Assembly (NCBI RefSeq): GCF_016888135.1
Contig: NZ_JACSWB010000172.1
Coordinates: forward strand, 62,001-126,000
From: Leptolyngbya sp. CCY15150
GTDB taxonomy: Bacteria > Cyanobacteriota > Cyanobacteriia > RECH01
DNA: 64,000 nucleotides
Reading direction: 5' to 3'
Positions 45,561-54,674 of this stretch are shown here, in pieces (position 1 is the first letter of the stretch; the number at the start of each line of letters is the position of its first letter). The notes under the pieces were generated by a model. It saw only the letters and a program-made list of their open reading frames with translations, made no database searches and had not been told where the DNA came from. Position numbers and translations under genes: made by a program.

Positions 45561-47024
45561 ATGGGGATGAGCTTTATTTTTATTAGCTATAGTCGTGAAG
45601 ATGTCGCCTACATTAAAAGGCTAGTACAGGCTCTTCAACAATATGAACTGCCCGTATGGCTCGATGAGCATACTGATGATGGCACAATATGGACGCATGT
45701 ACTTCAGGAAAAAGTTGAAGCCTGTCAGGCATTTCTGGTGGTAATGACACCTCGCTCTTATGCGTCTAGCTGGGTGCAGTCCGAGGTAACTTATGCTTTA
45801 GAGTTGAAAAAGCGAATCTTCCCGTTGTTGCTAGAAGGTAACCGCTGGCTAAGTGTTTCGGCTTTACAGACCGTGGATGTGACTAATGGAGAACTGCCGC
45901 CAGATAAGTTTTTTGATGGGCTATGCAAGCTTGTGCCACCCATGTCCTCAGGTTCTCTAACTCTGTCTAACGATGATGACCTTAGCAGTGAAAGAGGTAT
46001 TGACTATACCCGTCTACGCGATTTGCTTAAATCAGGTAACTGGAAAACCGCTGACATGGAAACGTATAAATTGATGATTCAGGCAGTTGGCAAAGGGACA
46101 AACGAGTGGTTTTCCGAAAAGGATTGTGATAGCTTTCCCTGTACTGACCTACTAACTATAGATAAATTATGGACAAAATATAGCAAAGGGCGATTTGGCC
46201 TTAGTGTGCAGCAGCAAATCTATGCTAGCTGTCGTGCGAAGCTTGATGAAAAATGTACAGATAATGAAGTTTGGAGTGAGTTTTGTAAGCAAGTTGGCTG
46301 GAGAGTAGATGGGCATTGGATCACATCAAGTGATGTTGTATATGATATGTCTGCTCTTCCAGGCCACCTTCCTGGAGGAAATCCAGGAAGCAGAGTATGG
46401 GTTGATGGTTTTGCTCTAGGAATTTGGTGTCATCCAAGACTCCTACATCGCATTGAGGCTTGTAATTTACCCTCAGAGAAAGGACTAGACTATTCTCGCC
46501 TGCGCAGTTTTCTCCAAGCATGTAATTGGCAAGCTGCAAACCAGGAAACCTCTGAATTAATGCTTCTGGCTGTTGGTAAGAAGCTAGGTGACGTTTTCAC
46601 GCCAGAAGAACTATTGAGTTTTCCGTTTACTGATCTACAGACTATTGATAGTTTATGGGAACAGTATAGTCAAGGAAAATTCGGCTTTAGTGTCCAAAAA
46701 CAGCTTTATGTTAGTTGTGGAGCAAAGCTCAGCGCGGAGTATCCAGGTGGTCAAGTTTTCTCTAATTTTGGAAAAATAGTAGGTTGGAGGGTGGATAACA
46801 CATGGATAGACTATGATCAAGTAGATTTTACAGGCACCGCTCCTCGCGGACATTTGCCAATGCCTCCTAGCACACTTATGAGTAAAATTGATAATGTTGT
46901 AGAAGTTGGTGACTGGTTTGGTTTCCCTTACCTTGCTTATAGGTTAGAATTTGGACGTAGCCCTGTTCACCGCGAAATTAAGTTTTTCTCGATTGATGAT
47001 GGATCTTATAAGAGACACAAGTAA
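45561..47024 (+). CDS. TIR-GUN4-GUN4 protein
   Basis: 487 residues (ATG at 45567 gives two fewer). TIR domain, about 2-125: FIFISYSREDVAYIKRLVQAL, VWLD, FLVVMTPRSYASSWVQSEV with Glu75 at the position of the catalytic Glu of NAD-cleaving TIRs. Two GUN4 domains, about 150-285 and 315-450, each with the GxDYxxLRxxLxxxNW/GNW start (DYTRLRDLLKSGNW; DYSRLRSFLQACNW), TIDKLW/TIDSLW and RFGLSVQ/KFGFSVQ. GUN4 binds protoporphyrin IX and Mg-protoporphyrin and stimulates Mg-chelatase. A fusion with TIR suggests coupling of tetrapyrrole or light state to TIR signalling (inference). The gene has no HIP1 site, unlike neighbouring genes, and is AT-richer: signs of transfer. The 58-base gap allows co-transcription with the three-gene cluster before it. 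Confidence 0.88.
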   Translation: MGMSFIFISYSREDVAYIKRLVQALQQYELPVWLDEHTDDGTIWTHVLQEKVEACQAFLVVMTPRSYASSWVQSEVTYALELKKRIFPLLLEGNRWLSVSALQTVDVTNGELPPDKFFDGLCKLVPPMSSGSLTLSNDDDLSSERGIDYTRLRDLLKSGNWKTADMETYKLMIQAVGKGTNEWFSEKDCDSFPCTDLLTIDKLWTKYSKGRFGLSVQQQIYASCRAKLDEKCTDNEVWSEFCKQVGWRVDGHWITSSDVVYDMSALPGHLPGGNPGSRVWVDGFALGIWCHPRLLHRIEACNLPSEKGLDYSRLRSFLQACNWQAANQETSELMLLAVGKKLGDVFTPEELLSFPFTDLQTIDSLWEQYSQGKFGFSVQKQLYVSCGAKLSAEYPGGQVFSNFGKIVGWRVDNTWIDYDQVDFTGTAPRGHLPMPPSTLMSKIDNVVEVGDWFGFPYLAYRLEFGRSPVHREIKFFSIDDGSYKRHK

Positions 47025-47147
47025 ATCTGGGATATGAATCATTAAGCCTATGACTGATTTACCATACGTTAATATAACGAATTCCAACCAAAGTCGAAAC
47101 TCCGACTGATTTGATACTCATCATGCAGACATATTCAAAATGAATAT

Positions 47148-48212
47148 TTAAATTGGTGCTTGGGTCATATCTTGAACGTGAGTTGTCAATCGCGTCAGGG
47201 TATCCGCCACAGTTCCTTCGCTCAACAATGTTGTTGCCAGATCCAGACCTGCGCTCAAATCGCTACAGGCTCCCGCCTGCCATAGATAAAATCCGCCATT
47301 CCACACCACCGATCGCATCATCTCACTGGGTTCTCCTGCCAAAACACGTTGGTAGCTGGCGATCAGGTCGCTGAAGGGCGGAAGGGGAACGTCGGTGCCG
47401 TCTAGGCCATAGTCGCGGGGGTGGAGCAGCAGGCGTTCGATGGGTTCTTCTGCACTGTGATGGACGCCAACAATGCCCGTGCGATCGCGGGGGAGATCGC
47501 AGCTTCCTTCCAGCCCCTTGACGGTCAAAAATCGTGGGGTGCCTCGCAGGGCAAAGGTCTGTTGGGCCATGCCTTCGGTGGGGGGATGAACATAGCCGAC
47601 GGCAATCTGGGCGGAGCCGGCGTAGGGTGCCCAGAACAGTTCGGCGGTGGCGAAGGGGGGGCGTTTACCAATTTGGTCGCGGTAGGGGACGATCTGCTGG
47701 GCCAGGGGGAAATGGTTGGGTAGATAGACGAAGCCGATGCCGATGGTTTCTAGGCTTTGCTGGCTTTGCTCTAGACTCAGGCGTTGCCAATCGACGCCTA
47801 GCCCTTGCCATAGTTCGACCAGGGGAACGCCGTACTTGGTGGGCATGCGATCGCCCCCATGCATGACCACAGGACAATCGGCTGCGGCCAAAATCAATGC
47901 CGTTAGGGGACTGATGGGAGCGGTGCGCGATCGCCCGTCGTAGGGATTGCTGAGAATCGTCACGGGGCGATCGCTGTTGATCGGCTGCAGTTTTGGGCCA
48001 AGGTCATCATAGGCATCCAGGATGCCGGCTAGCTCGTCCCCGTTGGGGCGCTTGATGCGATGGGCGATCATGAATGCGCCGATTTGGGCAGGGGTGGCCT
48101 CCTGCTGCAAGATCATCCGTGTAGCAGCGGCCGACTCTGCCCGAGTCAGGTCTTTGTGGGTATGGGTTCCACTTCCCACCTTTTGCAATAGTTCCCGAAA
48201 GACATGGCTCAT
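47148..48212 (-). CDS. TrpD2-like anthranilate phosphoribosyltransferase family protein
   Basis: 354 residues from ATG 48212, placed by GAGG 8 bases upstream; the frame is open 29 codons further upstream. Family features: FRELLQKVGSGTHTHKDLTRAESAAATRMIL, AAADCPVVMHGGDRMPTKYGVPLVELWQGLG, FVYLPNHFPLAQQIVPYRDQIGKRPPFATAEL and GTPRFLTVKGLEGSCDLPRDRT. It has the TrpD fold, but the usual nucleotide motif GTGGD is replaced by SNPYDGRSR. TrpD2/YbiB members are not tryptophan enzymes and bind nucleic acid in E. coli, so the pathway is open. Downstream of the LysR gene (55 bases). Confidence 0.82.
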   Translation of the reverse strand: MSHVFRELLQKVGSGTHTHKDLTRAESAAATRMILQQEATPAQIGAFMIAHRIKRPNGDELAGILDAYDDLGPKLQPINSDRPVTILSNPYDGRSRTAPISPLTALILAAADCPVVMHGGDRMPTKYGVPLVELWQGLGVDWQRLSLEQSQQSLETIGIGFVYLPNHFPLAQQIVPYRDQIGKRPPFATAELFWAPYAGSAQIAVGYVHPPTEGMAQQTFALRGTPRFLTVKGLEGSCDLPRDRTGIVGVHHSAEEPIERLLLHPRDYGLDGTDVPLPPFSDLIASYQRVLAGEPSEMMRSVVWNGGFYLWQAGACSDLSAGLDLATTLLSEGTVADTLTRLTTHVQDMTQAPI

Positions 48213-48267
48213 AGTAGGGGCCTCGGTAGCATAGACAGCAGGTGGCTGAGGGCCAAGATTTAGCAGT

Positions 48268-49194
48268 TTAGCGGATTTTGAGGAGCGATTGTATGCCAAG
48301 TTGGCTGCCTAGGAGTTGATGGGCTAGGTCGCGGAAGTGGGCGATCGGGGGAATCTGGAGGCGATCGCTGGTGGTCACGAGCACCACCTCTCGATGCAAG
48401 GTGGGTGTATCGGTGTCGCGAATAGCAAGGGTTTCATCCTGATGAACATCAGCTAAAGCGGAGGCGGGCAGCAGCGCCACCAGTTCGCCCTGACGGACGA
48501 TGCCACGAAAAGCATCGAGGGTATTCAGCTCCATGGCGACTTTGAGGGTCATATCCTGGCGCTGAAACTGTTCTTGCACCAAGCGCTGCATCCCATAGCC
48601 ATCTTTAAAGACCACATGGGGAAACTGGGCGAGGTCGGCCCAGGGTACCTGTTGGTAGCGGGTGAGGGGATGCTGGGCCGACATCAGAACGCATACGGGT
48701 TCGGTGTAGAGCAAATCCACGACCAGCTCGGCGCTGCTGGTGAGGAAGCGGTTATTCATCACGATCGCTAGATCTACTAAGCCGTCTTTAAGAACCTTCA
48801 GGGCGCGATCGCTGCCCAGGGAGGTGACCCGCAACTGCACGCCAGGATAGTCGCGGCAAAAGGTTTGCAGCACCGGCGGTAGGTAGCGGGCGCAGACGGA
48901 ATGGATGGCGGCAATGCATAGCTCTGGCTGTTTGCCCTGCAAAAGTTCGCCAATATCCTCGACTGCTGTTTGCCATTCTCGGCAAATGCGCTGGGCCCGG
49001 GGTAAGAAGCGTTCGCCAATGGTGGTCAAGGTGGCGGTGTTGCCGCGATGGAAGAGGGGTGCGCCCAGTTCAGCTTCTAAGCTCTGAATCTGGCGGCTGA
49101 CCGTAGACTGAGTGATATTGCAGCGCCGTGCCGCTTGTTGAAAGCTAGCCGTATCTGCGACCGCCAAAAACGCCTGCAATTGCTCCAACCGCAT
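48268..49194 (-). CDS. LysR-type transcriptional regulator
   Basis: 308 residues. Winged HTH at 1-60 (QLQAFLAVADTASFQQAARRCNITQSTVSRQIQSLEAELG) and a periplasmic-binding-like effector domain, about 90-300 (VRLRVTSLGSDRALKVLKDGLVDLAIV). It resembles the cyanobacterial NtcB/CbbR-like LysR subfamily by pattern, but I cannot assign the inducer. Same strand as, and 55 bases before, the TrpD2-like gene, so it may be co-transcribed. Confidence 0.88.
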   Translation of the reverse strand: MRLEQLQAFLAVADTASFQQAARRCNITQSTVSRQIQSLEAELGAPLFHRGNTATLTTIGERFLPRAQRICREWQTAVEDIGELLQGKQPELCIAAIHSVCARYLPPVLQTFCRDYPGVQLRVTSLGSDRALKVLKDGLVDLAIVMNNRFLTSSAELVVDLLYTEPVCVLMSAQHPLTRYQQVPWADLAQFPHVVFKDGYGMQRLVQEQFQRQDMTLKVAMELNTLDAFRGIVRQGELVALLPASALADVHQDETLAIRDTDTPTLHREVVLVTTSDRLQIPPIAHFRDLAHQLLGSQLGIQSLLKIR

Positions 49195-49542
49195 ACTAGT
49201 CCGTGAGATCTGCTCTTAGAGGCTGACCATACCCAATTTTGACGGTTCAATTCGGTACCGTTTGATACCGCTGGCGATCGCAATCATGGGGTTTGCCCAT
49301 CTTGGATCAAATGTTGGATCGCGTCCCTAGCGTTGGCGGTGAATGGGGAACCTGTGGATCGGCCCATGGATGGGCAAGCAGGCTGGTATGACTCGTTGGG
49401 TTCGAACGATCGCCCAGAACTTGCCGTCTTGTTGCCGTGACTCACAGTCAAGAATGCACCATCAAGGAAGCGATCGCTGACCGGTCACACCTTAGCCCAC
49501 CCTTGGCCTAGATGATCTGTAGACAAGGTGAGTTATCTTGTT
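49195..49542. other. Intergenic region, nothing recognised
   Basis: About 350 bases. It contains two HIP1-like sites and the promoter side of the LysR gene. A GGTTCGAACGATC stretch near 49400 is not part of a tRNA fold. Confidence 0.4.
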
Positions 49543-50328
49543 CTAGCGAAGTAAGAATCTTAGAACCATAGTGGACAACGAGCTAACGAAGTTCAGGAAG
49601 TTTGGCTGTCCTGCATCATATTCTCGCTCGGATGCTTGCTCATACAGTGCCACCATCGTACTCAGTTGGAGGGCTGATTCTTGCCCCGCTACGTTATTCT
49701 CCGCCACATACATCTGTTCAGCCGTGGCTGCATCTGTCAGGGCTCCTTCCATATCTGCAAGACGATAGCGGGAGATGCCCCGTGCCAAGATGGCATTGGT
49801 ATAGTCCGGATCCATGGCTAAGACGCGGTTATAGTAGTCAATGGATCCGCTATAGTTACCTCGCTGAGTTTCAGTGAGTCCCCAACTGTAGAGCATGTCG
49901 GCGGTGATGACACTTTCAGGTAAGTTAACTGCGCCGACCAAGAAGGCGTTGGTGAGAATAGCGCCGGTCATGTTGGAGTTAGTAAAATAGGCTTCTCGCA
50001 GATCGGCTCCCGTAAGATCTGCACCGCGTAGATCGGTATCCGTGAGATCCGCATAGCTCAACACCGCGCCCCGGAGATTTGCCCCTTGTAAATTTGCTCC
50101 CCGCAAATTGGCTCGGTTGAGGTTAGCGTCTCGCAGATCGGCTCCAGATAGGTCAACCCCGCTCAGATTGCTATTCACAAGTCCAGCATTGAAGAGGTCA
50201 CATCCCGAACATTCGCGGGTGTTCATCAACTGCTGTAGATGTACAAGATCCTCGGCACGGGCTGGCGTACTCAGACCAACGACCGTGGCCGCAACAGTGA
50301 GGGGAATCAGCAAAGAGTGACGGTTCAT
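49543..50328 (-). CDS. Exported pentapeptide-repeat/TPR protein
   Basis: 261 residues. Signal peptide (about 1-25, ending ARA), CSGC Cys pair at about 40-43, then about 15 pentapeptide repeats (A/C-D/N-L-x-x type: NLSGVDLSGADLRDANLNRANLRGANL...) at 45-130. A TPR-like segment, SWGLTETQRGNYSGSIDYYNRVLAMDPDYTNAILARG, follows with helices to the end. It would form a right-handed beta-helix next to a helical repeat, probably in the periplasm or lumen. Function unknown. Confidence 0.85.
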   Translation of the reverse strand: MNRHSLLIPLTVAATVVGLSTPARAEDLVHLQQLMNTRECSGCDLFNAGLVNSNLSGVDLSGADLRDANLNRANLRGANLQGANLRGAVLSYADLTDTDLRGADLTGADLREAYFTNSNMTGAILTNAFLVGAVNLPESVITADMLYSWGLTETQRGNYSGSIDYYNRVLAMDPDYTNAILARGISRYRLADMEGALTDAATAEQMYVAENNVAGQESALQLSTMVALYEQASEREYDAGQPNFLNFVSSLSTMVLRFLLR

Positions 50329-50656
50329 GGGTGCGATCGCTCCTGGGTAACGCGGTGTGTGAGACTGTGCCCCTTGAGTGTACTCAAAGAAGCTGGTATT
50401 GGGCCAAGACGCTAGAACTCCTGCCTAGGTGCCATAACATGTTGTAACAACCTCAGAAAGCATCGTCAATGCGAGCTGGATTGGGTGGGGGCAGCGGTTG
50501 TGACGCTAGCTACAGACAGTGCGCTGATCTTCAGCCCAGGATGACAAACGGAAACATTTCAGTGGAAATGAGTCAAGACCGGTTTGAGCCGTGCAAACTG
50601 GAAGTACCTCGGCTGATTGATCCCCGTTTGTTCCGCCTAAGCTATAGGAGACCGCA
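50329..50656. other. Intergenic region between the exported protein and the cupin gene
   Basis: No credible ORF or hairpin terminator. It carries a palindromic-like ATGTTGTAACAAC and, next to the cupin gene, the ribosome site TAGGAG. Confidence 0.35.
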
Positions 50657-51121
50657 TTGGCTATGGATGACACTACACGCTGCATGATTCCTGTTGTAAA
50701 GTCCCCCCGTGACTTACAGGTCTTTCAAATTAGTCCTGAAGACCGCAACCGCTTGGCCATTGTCTTCGATCCTGAAACAGCTAACACCTCGCTCACCTAC
50801 TGTGTAGAAATTTTTGAAGAGGGTGGCCGCACGCCGGCCCATCGCCACTGCATGGCCATTGAGATGTTTTTTATTCTCAAAGGGACTGGTCGAGCGGTTT
50901 GTGACGGCAAGACCATGATCCTCAAGCCTGGCGATAGCATTCTGGTACCCGCTGACGGCATCCATGCTCTGGAAAATGCTGGGCCAGGTCGCCTTTATGC
51001 CCTATGCATCATGGTTCCCAATGAGGATTTTGTGGAGCTGATTCGCAATGGCATTCCTGCAGAGTTGGATGAAGAGGATTTACGAGTCTTGAACCGTACC
51101 GATATGCTAGTAGCCTGTTAA
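50657..51121 (+). CDS. Cupin-domain protein
   Basis: 154 residues with a TTG start that is correctly spaced from TAGGAG; an ATG two codons later is 13 bases from it. The conserved cupin strands contain PAHRHCMAIEMFFILKGTGRAV (metal His-x-His plus Glu) and PGDSILVPADGIHALEN (metal His). Single-domain cupin with no identified substrate. Fifteen bases before the CocE-type hydrolase gene: an operon is likely. Confidence 0.85.
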   Translation: MAMDDTTRCMIPVVKSPRDLQVFQISPEDRNRLAIVFDPETANTSLTYCVEIFEEGGRTPAHRHCMAIEMFFILKGTGRAVCDGKTMILKPGDSILVPADGIHALENAGPGRLYALCIMVPNEDFVELIRNGIPAELDEEDLRVLNRTDMLVAC

Positions 51122-51136
51122 GGAATCAACAAGCAC

Positions 51137-52801
51137 ATGTGGCCGGTTCAACCGAAACAAACCCTGTCGATGCACACCCGCGACGGGGTGCGTCTGGATG
51201 CGGATGTCTACTATCCTGCTCTGGAGGGTGACTATCCCGTTTTACTAATGCGGCAGCCCTATGGACGGGCGATCGCTTCCACGGTGGTCTACGCTCATCC
51301 AGCTTGGTACGCCGCCCATGGCTACATTGTGGTCATCCAAGATGTGCGGGGGCGAGGCAGTTCGGAGGGAGAGTTTCGTCTCTTTGCCCAGGAAATCGAC
51401 GATGGGTTCGATACGGTTGCCTGGGCTGCGAGCTTACCCGGCAGTACAGGACAGGTGGGCATGTATGGCTTTTCCTATCAAGGCATGACCCAGCTCTATG
51501 CGGCCATGGCTCAACCGCCAGCCTTGGTTACCCTCTGCCCCAGTATGATTGGCTATGATCTTTACGCCGACTGGGCCTATGAGGGCGGTGCTTTTTGCCT
51601 TCAGGGTAATCTGGGTTGGGCGATCCAACTGGCGGCAGAAACAGCGCGGCGAACTGGACAGGCAGAGGCCTATCGATCGCTCTATCAAGCTGGCCACGCG
51701 CTGCCCTTGACCGATCCGGTGAACGGGCAGTCGGATCTCTTGCGCCAATGGGGCCCCGACTCCCACTACCACGATTGGCTGCACCATGGGACGCCGGATG
51801 ACTATTGGCGATCGCTGTCTCCCCAGGGCTTTCCCAGCGTGATGGACTTGCCCATGCTGCATATTGGCGGCTGGCATGATAGCTATTTGCGGGGCAGCCT
51901 GCGGTTCTACCATCTGATGGCGGCGGGTAGTATTCACACTCAGCATCTCTGGGTGGGCCCCTGGGGTCATTTGCCCTGGGGACAGCAGGTTGGATCGGTG
52001 AACTACGGCCCTGAGGCTGCTAGCCCTATTGACCGGGTGCAGCTTCGCTGGTTTGACCAATTTCTCAAGGGAGAATCTACTGGTTTACTAGATGAGCCAC
52101 CGGTGCAGTGGTTTGAAATGGGCAGCAATCAATGGCGATCGCTTTCCCAGGTTCCTAGCACGGCCGTTCCCTATACCTTAGTCAGCCATGGTCTAGCCAC
52201 GATTGATCCTCAGGATGGGCAGCTTGTGCAGGGTATGGTGGTTCAGGATGCCGTGGGTGAAACTGCGACCCCAGACCAGCTCGTTCATGATCCATGGCGG
52301 CCAGTGCCGACGGTGGGCGGCCACGCGGCGTTTCCGGCTGGGTCGGGCGATCGCACGGCCGTGGACTGCCGCACGGATGTGGCCACCTACACCACTGCGC
52401 CGCTCTCCCATGACCTCCATCTGGCTGGAGCCCTGCGGGCTGTGATCTATTGCACCGCCGATGCTCCCAGCTTTGACCTCTGCGCCGTGGTGTCCCAGGT
52501 TGATGCCGCTGGACGGGTGATGTCTATGAGCCAAGGCTATCAGCGCACGGACGATATCCCGCCGGGGCAGCGCCATGCTGTTGAGGTGACGCTCCAGCCC
52601 ACCTGCATCTGCATCCCCGCTGGTCATGCCCTACGGCTCAGCCTCAGTGCGGCCTGCTTTCCAGCCTATGCGGTTAACCCTGGCACGGGCGATCGCCCCC
52701 ACGATGCCCAACTCATGCAGGCTCAGATCATCACCCTAGCCATCCACAGCGCCGCCACCCACGTCTCCCAACTGTGGCTGCCTGTGGTCGCATCGCCCTA
52801 G
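51137..52801 (+). CDS. CocE/NonD-family hydrolase (X-Pro dipeptidyl-peptidase-like)
   Basis: 554 residues. Alpha/beta-hydrolase core (about 1-320): YGRAIAS, VIQDVRGRGSSEGEF (oxyanion side), nucleophile GFSYQGM, and IGGWHDSY with the acidic residue. A C-terminal jelly-roll domain (about 330-554) is present as in cocaine esterase and glutaryl acylase relatives. Cleaves an ester or an acyl/peptide bond; the substrate is unknown. No signal peptide. It follows the cupin gene with only 15 bases between. Confidence 0.9.
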   Translation: MWPVQPKQTLSMHTRDGVRLDADVYYPALEGDYPVLLMRQPYGRAIASTVVYAHPAWYAAHGYIVVIQDVRGRGSSEGEFRLFAQEIDDGFDTVAWAASLPGSTGQVGMYGFSYQGMTQLYAAMAQPPALVTLCPSMIGYDLYADWAYEGGAFCLQGNLGWAIQLAAETARRTGQAEAYRSLYQAGHALPLTDPVNGQSDLLRQWGPDSHYHDWLHHGTPDDYWRSLSPQGFPSVMDLPMLHIGGWHDSYLRGSLRFYHLMAAGSIHTQHLWVGPWGHLPWGQQVGSVNYGPEAASPIDRVQLRWFDQFLKGESTGLLDEPPVQWFEMGSNQWRSLSQVPSTAVPYTLVSHGLATIDPQDGQLVQGMVVQDAVGETATPDQLVHDPWRPVPTVGGHAAFPAGSGDRTAVDCRTDVATYTTAPLSHDLHLAGALRAVIYCTADAPSFDLCAVVSQVDAAGRVMSMSQGYQRTDDIPPGQRHAVEVTLQPTCICIPAGHALRLSLSAACFPAYAVNPGTGDRPHDAQLMQAQIITLAIHSAATHVSQLWLPVVASP

Positions 52802-52964
52802 GAAACTCCCTAGGTCAGCGATCGTCAATGCCCAAGGTTCAGCCCAAAGAGTTATGGATAGGCGCTCCAAGATTTGGGAGAATCCAAGAAGCGATCGCCC
52901 CCATGAACCATTCAATGACAGGCTGGGGGTAGTCCCATTTTTGTTCCCTACCTAAGGCAACCCC

Positions 52965-53675
52965 GTGGTACCCCTAAAAGACGACAACCCCGTTCGCATT
53001 ACTCCCTATCTTACCTATGCAATTGTTGCTATCAATATCCTCGTATTTTTGTACGAGATTACTCTCTCCCCCCAAGCCCTCGACACCTTCTTTAGAACCT
53101 GGGCCGTTGTGCCTGCTGAGTTAACCCGCAGCTTTCACTATCCCAGCGGTTTTGCTGGAGCAAAAGCTGCTGAATGGTTTACGTTAATTACATCCCAATT
53201 TATGCACGCCGGCCTGGCCCACGTAGGCGGCAACATGCTGTATCTGTGGATTTTTGGCAACAATTTAGAAGAACAGCTTGGACGCGTGCGGTTCTTGGTC
53301 TTTTACCTAGCCTGTGGCGTCTTGGCCTCGCTAGCCCAGTGGTACTTTGCGCCCCTGTCGGACATTCCATCCCTAGGGGCAAGTGGAGCGATCGCTGGGG
53401 TCATGGGTGCCTACATTATTCGGTACCCTAAGGTGAGAATTCTTACGTTGATTCCCCTAGGAATTTTTATCACTACCGTGCGAATTCCTGCTTTTATCTT
53501 TTTGGGAATTTGGTTTATCCAGCAAGCCTTTTATGGTGTGGCCAGCCTAGAGGTGACCACGAATGTCGGCATGGAAAGCGGCGGCATTGCCTACTGGGCC
53601 CATGCAGGCGGCTTTGTTTTTGGTGCCGTGCTTGGCCCATTGCTAGGACTGTTTGACCGACGTCCGCGCCTTTGA
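52965..53675 (+). CDS. Rhomboid-family intramembrane serine protease
   Basis: 236 residues with GTG start. Six helices. Catalytic Ser lies in LGASGAIAGVMGAY and His in WAHAGGFVFGAVLG, with the helix-1/2 region HAGLAHVGGNMLYLWIFG (His/Asn oxyanion elements). Cleaves single-pass membrane proteins within the bilayer. 31 bases before the proline iminopeptidase gene. Confidence 0.9.
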   Translation: MVPLKDDNPVRITPYLTYAIVAINILVFLYEITLSPQALDTFFRTWAVVPAELTRSFHYPSGFAGAKAAEWFTLITSQFMHAGLAHVGGNMLYLWIFGNNLEEQLGRVRFLVFYLACGVLASLAQWYFAPLSDIPSLGASGAIAGVMGAYIIRYPKVRILTLIPLGIFITTVRIPAFIFLGIWFIQQAFYGVASLEVTTNVGMESGGIAYWAHAGGFVFGAVLGPLLGLFDRRPRL

Positions 53676-53706
53676 TGTGTTGATCTATCTAACTTCACGG
53701 TGATCT

Positions 53707-54654
53707 ATGCGTGACCTTTATCCCCCTATCCAGCCCTATCGCACCTATACCTTACCCGTTTCAGATCTGCATACCATCTACATTGAAGAATGTGGCAATC
53801 CTGAGGGAAAACCCGTCGTCTTCCTCCACGGTGGGCCAGGCGGCGGCATTCATCCCAGCTATCGCCAATACTTCGATCCCCAGCGTTGGCGTGTCGTCTT
53901 GTTTGAACAGCGAGGATGTGGACGCAGCACGCCCCATGCTGAACTGCGAGACAATACCACCTGGGATTTGGTCAACGATATCGAAGCGTTGCGGCACCAT
54001 CTTGGGATTGAACAATGGACGGTCTTCGGCGGCAGTTGGGGCAGCACCCTGGCTCTGACCTATAGCCAAGCTCACCCCGATCGCTGCGCTGGTTTGATTT
54101 TGCGGGGTATTTTCATGCTGCGCCAAAAGGAAATTCGCTGGTTTTACCAAGAAGGGGCTAGCTTTCTGTTTCCAGATGCTTGGCAAGCCTATCTCGCACC
54201 GATTCCTGAGAGCGATCGCCATGATTTATTAACCGCCTACTACCAACGGCTGACCAGTGACGATGAAGCAGTGCGCCTAGAAGCAGCTCGGGCCTGGTCT
54301 ATCTGGGAAGCTAGCACCAGTAAGCTGATTCAAGATAAGAATCTCATGGCTCAGTTTGGCGATCCTCACTTTGCCGCTGCCTTTGCCCGCATTGAATGTC
54401 ACTACTTTGTCAACGGTGGCTTTTTCGAATCCGATGATAATCTTCTGCAGCACATTGATCGAATCCGATCGATTCCGGCGGTGATTGTTCAGGGGCGGTA
54501 TGACGTCGTCTGTCCGATGATGTCTGCCTGGGAGCTCCACCAAGCCTGGCCCGAAGCTGAGTTCATCGTCATTCCCGATGCTGGCCACTCTATGACTGAA
54601 CCGGGTATTCGCACTGCTCTCCTTGATGCCAGCGATCGCTTTGCTGATCTCTAG
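53707..54654 (+). CDS. pip: Proline iminopeptidase
   Basis: 315 residues, alpha/beta-hydrolase of peptidase family S33. Oxyanion-side HGGPGGG, QRGCGRSTPHA, catalytic Ser in GGSWGSTLAL, Asp in GRYDVVCPM and His in DAGHSMTEPG. The motif GGSWGS and GGPGGG are the pip signatures. Releases N-terminal proline from peptides in the cytosol. Probably co-transcribed with the rhomboid gene. Confidence 0.93.
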   Translation: MRDLYPPIQPYRTYTLPVSDLHTIYIEECGNPEGKPVVFLHGGPGGGIHPSYRQYFDPQRWRVVLFEQRGCGRSTPHAELRDNTTWDLVNDIEALRHHLGIEQWTVFGGSWGSTLALTYSQAHPDRCAGLILRGIFMLRQKEIRWFYQEGASFLFPDAWQAYLAPIPESDRHDLLTAYYQRLTSDDEAVRLEAARAWSIWEASTSKLIQDKNLMAQFGDPHFAAAFARIECHYFVNGGFFESDDNLLQHIDRIRSIPAVIVQGRYDVVCPMMSAWELHQAWPEAEFIVIPDAGHSMTEPGIRTALLDASDRFADL

Positions 54655-54674
54655 AGGTTCTGTAGGACATGGTG

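Noticed and set aside
47148-47877. Plus-strand frames over the TrpD2-like gene
   Set aside because: They are shadows of the minus-strand gene, which has continuous family motifs.
49395-49415. GGTTCGAACGATC, resembling a tRNA T-loop
   Set aside because: No acceptor, D or anticodon arms can be formed around it.
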